64,000 bases of DNA from Allobosea sp. (GTDB lineage Bacteria; Pseudomonadota; Alphaproteobacteria; Rhizobiales; Beijerinckiaceae), in assembly GCF_030695125.1 (NCBI RefSeq), contig NZ_JAUYTP010000008.1, positions 62,001-126,000 on the forward strand. The letters run 5' to 3'. The notes under the pieces were generated by a model that saw only the letters and a list, made by a program, of their open reading frames with translations, did no database searches and had not been told where the DNA came from. Numbering within the stretch: the stretch's first letter is position 1; each line of letters starts with the position of its first letter. A program made the position numbers and the translations under genes. Positions 46,060-55,039 of this stretch are shown piece after piece.

Positions 46060-47004
46060 ATGCTGAACCACATCGCCCAGCGCCTTGCCATGTCGGTGCC
46101 GGTGCTGCTCGGCGTGCTGCTGTTCGGCTTCCTGCTGCTGCAGCTCGTCCCCGCCGACCCCGCCGCCATCGTCGCCGGCCCCATGGCGAGCCCGGAACTG
46201 GTCGAGCAGGTCCGCAAGGATCTCGGCCTGGATCGTCCCGTCTATGTCCAGTTCGGCATCTATCTCGCCCGCGTCCTGCAGGGCGATCTCGGCGTCTCGC
46301 TGATCTCCAACACCAGCGTCGTCGCCGAACTCGGCGAGGCGATCGGCCCCACCGCCGAGCTGATGTTCGCCTGCCTGGTCTGGGCCGTGCCGCTCGGCAT
46401 CGCGCTCGGCACCATCGCGGCCGTCTATCGCGGCCGCCTGCTCGACCGCATCGTCATCGCGATCTCGGTCGCGGGCGTCTCGACACCGGTCTTCTTCATC
46501 GGCCTGATCCTGATGCAGTATATCGGCTACCATTGGGGGCTGTTGCCCTTCATCGGGCGCGGCGGTCCGCTCTGGAGCCTGGAGGGGCTGGCCGCCATCG
46601 CGCTGCCGGCGCTGACGCTAGGCCTCGTTTTCGTCGGCCCGATCGCCCGCATGACGCGCACCGCCGCGCTCGAGGTGCTGAGCGCCGACCATGTCCGCAC
46701 CGCCCGGGCCAAGGGGCTCTCGGAGCGCGCCGTCGTGCTGCGGCATGTCCTGCGCAACGCCCTGATCCCCGTGGTGACGCTGATCGGCCTGCAGGCCGGC
46801 TATCTCCTGGGCGGCGCCGTCGTCACCGAGACGATCTACTCTTGGCCTGGCGTCGGCCGGCTCGCCGTCGGCGCCATCCTCGCCAGCGACTTCCCGCTGG
46901 CCCAGGGCGCCATCCTGATCCTGGCGCTGGCCTTCCTGATCATCAATCTCATCGTCGACATGCTCTATGCCGTGCTCGATCCGCGGGTGGACAAACATGG
47001 CTGA
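46060..47004 (+). CDS. ABC transporter permease, DppB/OppB family
   Basis: The 314-aa inner-membrane protein has the DppB-type start (LNHIAQRLAMSVPVLLGVLL), six hydrophobic helices, the family segment GVSTPVFFIGLILMQY and the EAA-like loop DHVRTARAKGLSERAVVLRH. It pairs with the next permease to form the channel of a peptide/opine/nickel-type importer. Start at the ATG at 46060; the upstream open frame runs through element 8. It overlaps the next gene by 8 bp. Confidence 0.9.
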   Translation: MLNHIAQRLAMSVPVLLGVLLFGFLLLQLVPADPAAIVAGPMASPELVEQVRKDLGLDRPVYVQFGIYLARVLQGDLGVSLISNTSVVAELGEAIGPTAELMFACLVWAVPLGIALGTIAAVYRGRLLDRIVIAISVAGVSTPVFFIGLILMQYIGYHWGLLPFIGRGGPLWSLEGLAAIALPALTLGLVFVGPIARMTRTAALEVLSADHVRTARAKGLSERAVVLRHVLRNALIPVVTLIGLQAGYLLGGAVVTETIYSWPGVGRLAVGAILASDFPLAQGAILILALAFLIINLIVDMLYAVLDPRVDKHG

Positions 47005-47884
47005 CATCGCTGTCACCGCACCGGTCGCAAGCCGGCCGCTCAAGGCCTTCGGGCGCCGCATCCTGCGCGACAAGCTCGCTTTGCTCGCGGCGCTCGTCCT
47101 GATGATCATCGTGCTGGCGGCCCTGTTTGCGCCCTGGCTCGCCCCGTTCGACCCCTACAACACCACGCGCCGGCCCTTCATCCCGCCGATCTGGAGCGAG
47201 GGCTCGCTGCCGCAATACTGGCTCGGCACCGACGGGCAGGGCCGCGACATGCTCTCGCGCCTGCTCTACGGCACGCGGCTGACGCTGGTGATGGGCCTGG
47301 CCTCGATCATCATCGGCGGGGGGCTGGGCGCGCTGATCGCGCTGCTGGGCGTCTATTACCGGCGGCTCGACCCCTACATCATGCGCGCCGCCGACATCCT
47401 TCTGTCCTTCCCGGCGATCCTGCTCGGGCTGGCGCTCGCCGCCGTCGTTGGGCCGGGCCTGACCGCGATCGTGATCGCGCTCTCGATCGCGACCATCCCC
47501 GACGTCGCCCGCATCACGCGCAGCGCCGCCATCGTCATCATGGGGCAGGACTATATGGAGGCCGGCCGGGCCATGGGCCTGCCGGACCGGACGCTGATCT
47601 GGCGCTACCTCGCGCTCAACTGCCTGTCGCCGGTCTTCGTCTTCATGACGCTCCGTTTCGGCCAGATCATCCTGATCGGCGCCGCGCTGTCCTTCCTCGG
47701 GCTCGGCGTGCGGACGCCCGAGGCTGAACTCGGCATGATGGCCTCACTCGGCCGCGACGCGCTGTTCTTCGCGCCGCATATCTCGCTTCTGCCAAGCCTC
47801 GTGATCATCGCCATCGTGCTCTGCGTCAACCTGCTGGGCGATGCCCTGCGCGACCTGCTCGATCCGCGCATGAGGAACCAGTGA
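46997..47884 (+). CDS. ABC transporter permease, DppC/OppC family
   Basis: The 295-aa membrane protein shows the DppC pattern: a first helix after KAFGRRILRDKLALLAALVL, the periplasmic WLGTDGQGRDMLSRLLYGTR motif, and the EAA-like loop QDYMEAGRAMGLPDRTLIWR. It begins inside the end of the DppB-like gene. Element 9 separates it from the binding-protein gene. No DppD or DppF ATPase gene is present anywhere in this cluster. Confidence 0.9.
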   Translation: MADIAVTAPVASRPLKAFGRRILRDKLALLAALVLMIIVLAALFAPWLAPFDPYNTTRRPFIPPIWSEGSLPQYWLGTDGQGRDMLSRLLYGTRLTLVMGLASIIIGGGLGALIALLGVYYRRLDPYIMRAADILLSFPAILLGLALAAVVGPGLTAIVIALSIATIPDVARITRSAAIVIMGQDYMEAGRAMGLPDRTLIWRYLALNCLSPVFVFMTLRFGQIILIGAALSFLGLGVRTPEAELGMMASLGRDALFFAPHISLLPSLVIIAIVLCVNLLGDALRDLLDPRMRNQ

Positions 47885-47909
47885 ATGAGCCACGCGCCCC
47901 ATTCACGCG

Positions 47910-48021
47910 GTCAACCCGGGCGCAGCGAAGCGAAGACCCGGGATCCATTCCGGAACGCCAGCCGGAGAGGTTCCGGAATGGATCCCGGATCGGCGGGGCT
48001 TTGCCGCTAGTCCGGGATGAC
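47910..48021. repeat. Palindromic intergenic element 9
   Basis: A 112-bp element between the DppC-like and binding-protein genes. The left half begins GTCAACCCGGGCGCAGCG and contains GACCCGGGATCCATTCCGGA; the right half on the other strand begins GTCATCCCGGACTAGCGG and contains GATCCGGGATCCATTCCGGA. The GGGATCCATTCCGGAAC arms are perfect inverted copies. Confidence 0.87.
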
Positions 48022-48085
48022 GGCGCGGATGGAGCGAGGTCGATCCAAAGCTGACGGTACGTGACACAAAAAGGGGAGAACGATC

Positions 48086-49675
48086 GTGAAGCATCTGACA
48101 TCCATCGCCACCGGCGCCCTGCTGGGGCTGGCGGCGCTTGCCGGGCCTGCCCTGGCGCAAGGCTCCAACACCAGCCTGACCATCGTGCGCGAGGTCGACA
48201 GCGACCGCTACGACCCGCACCGCTCGACCGCGCGCGCGGCCTCCGAGGTCATCTTCATGATGGCCGATACGCTGGTCTCGCTCGACCACGACATGTCGAC
48301 GATCAAGCCCGGCCTCGCCACCTCCTGGACGATGTCGCCGGACGGCAAGACCTACACCTTCAAGCTGCGCAACGACGTCTCCTTCTGCGACGGCAAGAAG
48401 CTGACCGCGCAGGACGTCGTCTATTCGATCAAGCGCTGGATCGACCCGGCCACGCGCTCGCCCGTGCGCTGGCGCGCCGGCAAGGTCGACGACATCGTCG
48501 CGGTCGACGACACCACGGTCGAGTACAAGCTGACCGACCCCTTCTCGGAGCTGCTCTACCAGCTCACCCAGAGCTTTGCCGTCATCATGGACAAGGCGAA
48601 TGTCGAGGCGCTCGGTGCCGATTTCGGCGTCAAGGGCTTCAACGGCACCGGTCCCTACTGCTGGGGTGACTGGAAGCCGCGCAACGAATTCCGCCTCAAG
48701 AAGCACGCGGCCTACAAATGGGGCCCGCCGATCTACGAGAACAAGGGCGCCGCCCAGATCGAGGAAATCGTCTGGCGCATCGTGCCCGAGGAGAACACCC
48801 GCCTCGCCGCCGTCATGACCGGCCAGAGCCAGGTCACGCAGTACGTGCCCTATTCCGGCCTGTCGCAGATCCGCGCCAACCGCAACCTCAAGCTCGTCGA
48901 GTCCAAGGAAGCGTTCTGGACCTATTTCGTCGGCTTCAAGATCGACAAGGAGGGCGTCAACGATCCGGCCGTCCGCAAGGCCATGGTCATGGCGGTCGAC
49001 CAGAAGGCGATCGCCGATAACCTCTATTTCGGCGAGGTCGAGCCGGCCTACAGCTACATCTCCAGCGAGGCGCTCGACTGGAACAAGGCCGTGACCCCGA
49101 TCAAGACCAATGTCGCCGAGGCCAACAAGATCCTCGACGCGGCGGGCTGGGTGAAGGGGTCGGACGGGTTCCGCGCCAAGGACGGCAAGAAGCTCTCGCC
49201 GATCGCCTATGGCTTCACCGGCTCGACCTGGCAGAAGCTGATGGAGGCGATCCAGGGCGATCTGCGCAAGATCGGCGTCGATCTCCGGGTCCAGCTCTTC
49301 GATGCGACGATCGGCTGGGGCAAGCTGGCGACGCAGGAGTTCGACATGTTCGGGATGAGCTTCCCCTACATCTCGGCCGGCGACGCGCTGAACCTGTATT
49401 TCCCCTCCGCCAATGCGCCGACGCCCAACCGGATGAACTGGAAGGACGCCGAAACCGACGCACTGCTCACCAAGGGCATGACCGCGCTGAACGACGCCGA
49501 TCGGGCGGCCGCCTATGGCGAGGTGCTCAAGAAGGTGCATGACGCGGCGGTCTGGCTGCCGCTCTATCACGAGCCGATGAAGATCGCGGCCTCGGCCAGG
49601 CTCGCCCCCTTCAAGGCCCACAACATTTATGGCTGTGGGTTGTATAAGGGCCTGGACCTGAAGTTCGTCCGCTGA
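48086..49675 (+). CDS. Periplasmic ABC substrate-binding protein, family 5 (peptide/opine/nickel type)
   Basis: The 529-aa protein has a signal peptide (MKHLTSIATGALLGLAALAG then PALAQ) and the SBP_bac_5 fold, with LATSWTMSPDGKTYTFKLRN then DVSFCDGKKLTAQDVVYSI as the family hallmark. Family members bind di/oligopeptides, opines, nickel or other nitrogen compounds. It follows the two permease genes and is itself followed, after element 10, by a second amidohydrolase. Ligand is unknown. Confidence 0.9.
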   Translation: MKHLTSIATGALLGLAALAGPALAQGSNTSLTIVREVDSDRYDPHRSTARAASEVIFMMADTLVSLDHDMSTIKPGLATSWTMSPDGKTYTFKLRNDVSFCDGKKLTAQDVVYSIKRWIDPATRSPVRWRAGKVDDIVAVDDTTVEYKLTDPFSELLYQLTQSFAVIMDKANVEALGADFGVKGFNGTGPYCWGDWKPRNEFRLKKHAAYKWGPPIYENKGAAQIEEIVWRIVPEENTRLAAVMTGQSQVTQYVPYSGLSQIRANRNLKLVESKEAFWTYFVGFKIDKEGVNDPAVRKAMVMAVDQKAIADNLYFGEVEPAYSYISSEALDWNKAVTPIKTNVAEANKILDAAGWVKGSDGFRAKDGKKLSPIAYGFTGSTWQKLMEAIQGDLRKIGVDLRVQLFDATIGWGKLATQEFDMFGMSFPYISAGDALNLYFPSANAPTPNRMNWKDAETDALLTKGMTALNDADRAAAYGEVLKKVHDAAVWLPLYHEPMKIAASARLAPFKAHNIYGCGLYKGLDLKFVR

Positions 49676-49681
49676 TCCCGC

Positions 49682-49755
49682 GTCATTCTCGGGCGAAGCG
49701 AAGCGCAGACCCGAGAATCTTCTGACTGTCATGGTCGGCTTGAGCCGACCATGAC
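49682..49755. repeat. Palindromic intergenic element 10 (hybrid)
   Basis: A 74-bp element begins just 6 bp after the stop codon of the binding-protein gene. The left half is GTCATTCTCGGGCGAAGCGA...CCCGAGAATCT (as in element 2, right). The second part is a complete palindrome GTCATGGTCGGCTTGAGCC...GACCATGAC, a shortened version of the hairpin of elements 1-3. Confidence 0.85.
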
Positions 49756-49784
49756 GCCCTGATTCTGCCCAGCCGGAGCCCGCC

Positions 49785-51221
49785 ATGCCCATCACCCTCA
49801 TCGCCAACGCCAGCTGGATCGTCGCCTACGACGCCAAGGCCAAGGGCCATGTCTATCTGCGCGACGGCGACGTCGCCTATGACGGCGACCGGATCGTTCA
49901 TGTCGGCGGCAGCTACAAGGGCAAGGCCGACGTCACCATCGACGGGCGCGGCAAGATGGTGATGCCCGGCCTCGTCAACATCCACTCCCACCCCTCCTCG
50001 GAGGCGATGACCAAGGGCTGGAACGACGAGCTCGGCTCGCCGAAGATGTACGGCACGGCGCTCTACGAGTTCATGCCGCTGTTCCGCTGCGACGCGCAGG
50101 GCATCAAGTCCTGTGCGCAGGTGACCTATTCCGAGCTGCTGATGTCGGGCGTCACAACGCTGGTCGACATGTCGGTCGCCTGGGACGGGTGGCTCGAGAC
50201 CTTCAAGGCCTCGGGCCTGCGCGGCGTCTTCTCGCCGATGTATCGCTCGGCGCGCTGGTACACCGACAACGGCCATCTCGCAAAATACGAATGGGACGAG
50301 AAGGCCGGCGAAGCCGCCATGGCCGCCGCCATGAAACTGCTCGACCAGGTCGCGGCCGATGGTTCGGGACGCCTCTCCGGCATGGTCTCGCCCTCGCAGA
50401 TCGACACCTGTTCGCCCGAACTGATCCAGGCCAGCTACGCCGAGGCCGAGGCCCGCAAGCTGCCCTTCCAGATCCACGCTGCCCAGAGCGTGGTCGAGTT
50501 CCACGAGATCACCCGCCGCCACGGCATGACACCGGTCGAGTGGCTGGAAGAGCTCGATGTGCTCGGGCCGTTCTCGATCATCGGCCACGGCATTTTCCTC
50601 GACCACCACTCCTCGGTGAAATGGCCGGCGACGGACGATCTCGGCTGCCTCGTCGAGACCGGCACCAACGTTGCCCATTGCCCGATCGTGTTCCAGCGCC
50701 GCGGCATCGCGATGCAGAGCTTCGGGCAGTATGTCGCCGCCGGCGTCAATGTCGGCATCGGCACCGACACCTACCCCCATCACATGCTCGAGGAACTGCG
50801 CGCCGTCTGCATCGGCTCGCGTATGATGGCCGAGGACGTCTACGATCTCAGAACCTCGGACGCCTTCAATGCCGCGACGCTGGGCAGCGCCAAGGCGCTG
50901 GGCCGCGATGATATCGGCCGCCTCGCCAAGGGCGCCAAGGCGGACATCGTGCTGGTCGACGTCACCCACCCGATGATGCGCCCGCTGCGCGATCCGATCC
51001 GCAGCCTGATCTACGCGGCAGGCGAGCGCGCGGTGACGACGGTCATCGTCGACGGCGTCACCGTCGTCGACAACGGCAAGGTCCTGACGATGGACTACGC
51101 CGCCGCTGCCGCCGAGCTGGAAGAGGCGCAGCGCCGCGCCGAGCCCAAGGTCAAGGACCTCGACTGGGCCAAGCGCGACCATCTCGAAATCTCGCCGCTG
51201 ACCTTCCCGACGAAGCGCTGA
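49785..51221 (+). CDS. Amidohydrolase of the TRZ/ATZ (chlorohydrolase/deaminase) family
   Basis: The 478-aa enzyme has the metal-dependent deaminase/chlorohydrolase pattern: PGLVNIHSHPSSEAM (HxH pair), FQIHAAQSVVEFHEI (third His), FSIIGHGIFLDHHS, NVAHCPIVFQRRGIAM and VGIGTDTYPHHMLEEL (catalytic Asp), with a C-terminal composite beta domain. Relatives hydrolyse or deaminate ring nitrogen compounds such as guanine, cytosine or triazines. It lies downstream of the ABC transporter and probably acts on the imported compound or a product of it. Confidence 0.85.
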   Translation: MPITLIANASWIVAYDAKAKGHVYLRDGDVAYDGDRIVHVGGSYKGKADVTIDGRGKMVMPGLVNIHSHPSSEAMTKGWNDELGSPKMYGTALYEFMPLFRCDAQGIKSCAQVTYSELLMSGVTTLVDMSVAWDGWLETFKASGLRGVFSPMYRSARWYTDNGHLAKYEWDEKAGEAAMAAAMKLLDQVAADGSGRLSGMVSPSQIDTCSPELIQASYAEAEARKLPFQIHAAQSVVEFHEITRRHGMTPVEWLEELDVLGPFSIIGHGIFLDHHSSVKWPATDDLGCLVETGTNVAHCPIVFQRRGIAMQSFGQYVAAGVNVGIGTDTYPHHMLEELRAVCIGSRMMAEDVYDLRTSDAFNAATLGSAKALGRDDIGRLAKGAKADIVLVDVTHPMMRPLRDPIRSLIYAAGERAVTTVIVDGVTVVDNGKVLTMDYAAAAAELEEAQRRAEPKVKDLDWAKRDHLEISPLTFPTKR

Positions 51222-51303
51222 GCCGCATCAGCCGATTCTTGATCTCGCCACGTCGCGCCCCTACCGTCCGTGCCAAGGATCGTCAGGGAATGCGGAGGGC
51301 GTC

Positions 51304-52482
51304 ATGTCGGCAGTCGAGAAGATCGGTGCGGAGGCAGGCGCCCGCTCGCCCTATTTCGGCGAGGAGCATGAAGCGCTGCGCGATCAGGTGCGGCGTTTCG
51401 TCGAAACCGAGATCAAGCCGCACGCGCTCGCCTGGGAGGAGGCCGGCTTCGTCCCGCGCGAGGTCTTGCGCAAGATGGGCTCGCTCGGCTTCCTCGGCAT
51501 TCGCTACCCCAGCGACTATGGCGGCTCGGACATGGACACGATGGCCACCGTCGTGTTCGCCGAGGAGCTGGGTCGGTCGACCTTCTCCGGCGTTGCCATC
51601 ACCGCGCTCGTCCACACCGACATGGCGTCCGTCCATATCGCCAATGGCGGCAGCAAGGCGCAGCGCGACCGGCTGATGCCGGCCATCGTCGCCGGCGAGA
51701 AGATCGTCGCGGTCGCCGTGACCGAGCCCGACGCGGGCTCCGACGTGAAGGGCATCCGCACCACGGCACGGCGCGAGGGCGACAGTTACGTCCTCAACGG
51801 CGCCAAGGTCTACATCACCAACGGCGTCCATGCCGATCTCTACTGCGTCGCTGCCAAGACCGACCTCTCGGCCAAGCCCTCGCAGTCCGTCTCGATCTTC
51901 CTGGTCGAGAAGGGCACGCCGGGCTTCCGCGTCGCGCGCGAACTCGACAAGCATGGCTGGCGCTCGTCGGACACCGCCGAACTCGTCTTCGAGGATTGCC
52001 GCATCCCGGCCGAAAATCTGCTCGGGCAGGAGGGGCGCGGCTTCTACGCGATCATGAGCAACTTCCAGAACGAGCGCATCGTCATCGGCGCCATGGCAAT
52101 GGGCGAAGCCCAGGCCGCCATCGATCTGACGCTGGACTACGTGAAGACGCGCAAGGCCTTCGGGGCACCCCTCTGGGACAAGCAGGCGATCCGCCAGAAG
52201 CTGGCCATGCTCGCCGCGAAAGTCGAGGCCGGCCGCCAGCTCGTCTATCACGCCGCCTTCCTCGACACGCAGGGCCACGACGCCACCCGGGAGGTCTCGA
52301 TGGTCAAGGCCTATTGCGGCGAACTGGTCAACGAGGTGATGTATGCCTGCCTGCAGTTCCATGGCGGCATGGGCTACATGCGCGAGAGCACGATCGAGCG
52401 CATGACCCGCGACGCCCGCGTCCAGACCATCGGCGGCGGCGCTACTGAGGTCATGCTGGAAGAGGTGGCCAAGCGATTGTGA
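51304..52482 (+). CDS. Acyl-CoA dehydrogenase (LCAD/isovaleryl-type active site)
   Basis: The 392-aa flavoenzyme has [20 protein letters not shown] in the middle domain and HGGMGYMRESTIERMTRDAR near the end. At the usual catalytic position it reads IGGGATEVM, without the Glu of short-chain enzymes; instead a Glu occurs in FQNERIVIGAMAMG, the position used by long-chain and isovaleryl-CoA dehydrogenases. It lies 82 bp after the amidohydrolase with GGAGG upstream. Its substrate may be a branched or longer acyl-CoA derived from the compound handled by this cluster. Confidence 0.85.
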   Translation: MSAVEKIGAEAGARSPYFGEEHEALRDQVRRFVETEIKPHALAWEEAGFVPREVLRKMGSLGFLGIRYPSDYGGSDMDTMATVVFAEELGRSTFSGVAITALVHTDMASVHIANGGSKAQRDRLMPAIVAGEKIVAVAVTEPDAGSDVKGIRTTARREGDSYVLNGAKVYITNGVHADLYCVAAKTDLSAKPSQSVSIFLVEKGTPGFRVARELDKHGWRSSDTAELVFEDCRIPAENLLGQEGRGFYAIMSNFQNERIVIGAMAMGEAQAAIDLTLDYVKTRKAFGAPLWDKQAIRQKLAMLAAKVEAGRQLVYHAAFLDTQGHDATREVSMVKAYCGELVNEVMYACLQFHGGMGYMRESTIERMTRDARVQTIGGGATEVMLEEVAKRL

Positions 52483-52647
52483 GCGGCCCGCGCGACGGTC
52501 GACAGACGCCGGTTCGTCCGGGCCCGGCGGCGGCTTTCCCGGAAATGCGCCGGTATGCCTACTGCAAGCCGACGCGAAAGCTCAACGCGTCGGAAGCAAG
52601 TGCCTGACTTAACTTCGTTTTGAGGGATTATCGCAGACAAGCCGCTC

Positions 52648-54966
52648 ATGTCTGAGGCAAAACTCAAATTCGGCGGCGAATTTCGCGACACGGCGATCGA
52701 GCAGGCCTTCACGACCGCACGTTTCGACGAGACGCTCCGGCAATGCCGGCTGCTCTTTGCGCTTTCGGCCGTGCTCAACACCCTGTTTCTGCTGAGTGAT
52801 TGGCGCTTCGCCGGCACGCCGCATTTCTTTGTCGCCGTACCCGCCCGCTTGTCGGTCGTCGCCTTCTCGCTGCTATGTGTCTGGCTCGTTGCACGGGCGA
52901 CCACTGTCGCGCGGGCAGAAGCTGTGACCGTGCTCTGGCAAGCCACGACGGCGGTGGCAGTGGCGTTCCTCGTCAGCTCTCGCAGCGATCTCGCATTGTT
53001 CGTCGTCCTGCTGCTGCCGTCGATCTTCTATCTCGTCGCGCCGACCTCGTTCCGCTTCACGCTGCTCATGGGGATCGGCACCAGCGTGCTGATGTTGATG
53101 GGTTATCTCGGTCGCGGGCCTTACCCGACGACCTTGCTTGGCCTCGTGCTCGTCCTCGCCATGCTGAACTTCGCGCTCAGCCTGGTGGTGATCCATGCCA
53201 ACCGCCTGCGCCGGCTGGAGTGGCTCGCCACGCAATCAGAGCGCTCGGCGAGGGAGGCGCTGGAAGAAAGCCAGGCCTTGCTCGAGCGGGTTTTCATGGC
53301 GGTGCCGATCCCGCTGGTCGTCACCGCGGTCGCCGACGGCGCCTATCTGCGGGCCAATGCAGCGGCGATCCGCTATCTCGGCGGTCCGGACGCGACCGAT
53401 CTCGCCGGTCTCGTGATCGCCGACAGCATCGGGCTCGACGATCGCCGCCGTGCCATGGCCGAACTCAGGGAGCGCGGGCAGATCGAGGCGCTGGAGGTCG
53501 CTCTGCGTGATGGCTGCGGACGGGCGCGCGACGCCGTCATCACCGCCGCAACGGTCCCGATCGGCCAGAATCAGGCCTTTGCGGCGGGTTTCGTCGACAT
53601 CACCGAGCGCAACGCGGCTGCTGCCCAGATGCGCTGGCAGGCGACGCATGACGCGCTCACGGGCCTGCCCAACCGCCTGTCGTTCCATGAGAGGCTGACC
53701 GAAGCCCTGAGTCGCCGCACGGATGGCTCCGTCGCGCTGTACCTGGTGGACCTCGACGACTTCAAATCGATCAACGACACGCTCGGCCATGATGTCGGCG
53801 ACCACCTGCTGATCGCCGTGGGCGAGCGTCTGCAGCAGGCGCTGGAGCCGGGGGATGTCGTCGCGCGTCTCGGCGGCGACGAATTCGTGGTGATTGCCGA
53901 ATTGGCGGGCGGGTTGGATCAGGCGGCCGCCAGGGCCGAAGGCCTGATGCAGGCTTTGTGCAAACCGTTCTCGGGCGTCGAGATCGCCGGGCCGATGCGC
54001 GCGAGCATCGGCTACGCCCTGTCGCCGCATCACCATGATGACGTCGGCGAACTGCTCAAGGACGCCGATCTCGCGCTCTACCGGGCCAAGGCGCTGGGCC
54101 GGAACATGGCGCTCGTCTATGATCCGGCGATGCGCGAGGCCATGCATGCGCGCGTCGAGATCTGCGCGGCGCTGTGCGATGCGGTCGCCCAGGGACGGGT
54201 CGTGCCGTTTTACCAGCCGCAGATCGACCTGCGCAGCGGTGCGATCGATGGCCTGGAGGTCCTCGCGCGCTGGGACCATCCGCAACGCGGGATCGTGCCG
54301 GCCGGCGCCTTCCTGCTGGCCCTGCAGGACCCGGAGACGGCGCGTCAGATCGGCGACGCGGTGTTGCGGGGCGCCATGGCCGATTGCCGAGCCTGGCTTG
54401 ATGCCGGGCTCGTCGTGCCGCGGCTCTGGATCAACCTGGCGCCGGGCGTCTTCCGGGATCCCGCATTTCCAGACATCCTGCTCGACAGGTTGGGGCAGGC
54501 CGGCCATGTGCCGGCGCAATTCGGGGTCGAGGTGACTGAAAATGTCCTGCTGACGCGGCAGGGTGAGCAGGCCGGGCCGGCGCTTCAGCGGCTGCGCGCG
54601 GCGGGCATCAGCGTGGCGCTGGACGATTTCGGCACAGGCTACGCGTCATTGACGCATCTGCGGCGGCTGCCGGTCGACGTGGTCAAGATCGACCGCGCCT
54701 TCGTGGCGCGGGTCGGTGAAGGCGGCGAGGATGCGGCGATCGTGCGGGCGGTCGTTGCGCTGACGGCCGAATTGCGGCTGGACGTCATTGCGGAAGGCAT
54801 CGAGACCGTGGAGCAGCAGGAATTCCTGCGTGCGCAGGGCTGCCGCTTGGGGCAGGGCTATCTCTATGCTCGTCCGGTGCCGGCCAGCGAGGTCCCGGCG
54901 CTGATCGCGCGTGCGGATCTGTGGCCCGCCACCGACGCAGGGCAGGGCGGCGCCGCCACGGCCTGA
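52648..54966 (+). CDS. Membrane-anchored PAS-GGDEF-EAL protein (cyclic-di-GMP enzyme)
   Basis: The 772-aa protein has five or six N-terminal membrane helices (residues about 35-190), a short coiled coil, a PAS-like domain (about 210-325), a GGDEF domain with intact RLGGDEFVVI and DLDDFKSINDTLGHDVGDH, and an EAL domain. In the latter, GLEVLARWDH, INLAPGVFRDP, VTENVLL, LDDFGTGYASL, VKIDRAFV and VIAEGIETVEQQ are all present, so both activities appear possible. The position of the RxxD inhibitory site reads EPGD, so product inhibition is probably absent. It stands alone. Confidence 0.93.
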   Translation: MSEAKLKFGGEFRDTAIEQAFTTARFDETLRQCRLLFALSAVLNTLFLLSDWRFAGTPHFFVAVPARLSVVAFSLLCVWLVARATTVARAEAVTVLWQATTAVAVAFLVSSRSDLALFVVLLLPSIFYLVAPTSFRFTLLMGIGTSVLMLMGYLGRGPYPTTLLGLVLVLAMLNFALSLVVIHANRLRRLEWLATQSERSAREALEESQALLERVFMAVPIPLVVTAVADGAYLRANAAAIRYLGGPDATDLAGLVIADSIGLDDRRRAMAELRERGQIEALEVALRDGCGRARDAVITAATVPIGQNQAFAAGFVDITERNAAAAQMRWQATHDALTGLPNRLSFHERLTEALSRRTDGSVALYLVDLDDFKSINDTLGHDVGDHLLIAVGERLQQALEPGDVVARLGGDEFVVIAELAGGLDQAAARAEGLMQALCKPFSGVEIAGPMRASIGYALSPHHHDDVGELLKDADLALYRAKALGRNMALVYDPAMREAMHARVEICAALCDAVAQGRVVPFYQPQIDLRSGAIDGLEVLARWDHPQRGIVPAGAFLLALQDPETARQIGDAVLRGAMADCRAWLDAGLVVPRLWINLAPGVFRDPAFPDILLDRLGQAGHVPAQFGVEVTENVLLTRQGEQAGPALQRLRAAGISVALDDFGTGYASLTHLRRLPVDVVKIDRAFVARVGEGGEDAAIVRAVVALTAELRLDVIAEGIETVEQQEFLRAQGCRLGQGYLYARPVPASEVPALIARADLWPATDAGQGGAATA

Positions 54967-55039
54967 CGCCACGCTCCGGCCTTTGCTAGCCTTGCGCCAT
55001 TCGACGCCGAACCGCCCGTTGCAGGAGATTCAACGACCC

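Noticed and set aside
52590..52640. EcfG-like promoter upstream of the GGDEF/EAL gene (GGAAG ... CGTT)
   Set aside because: Spacing is 19 bp and the -35 has a mismatch, so the match is too weak.
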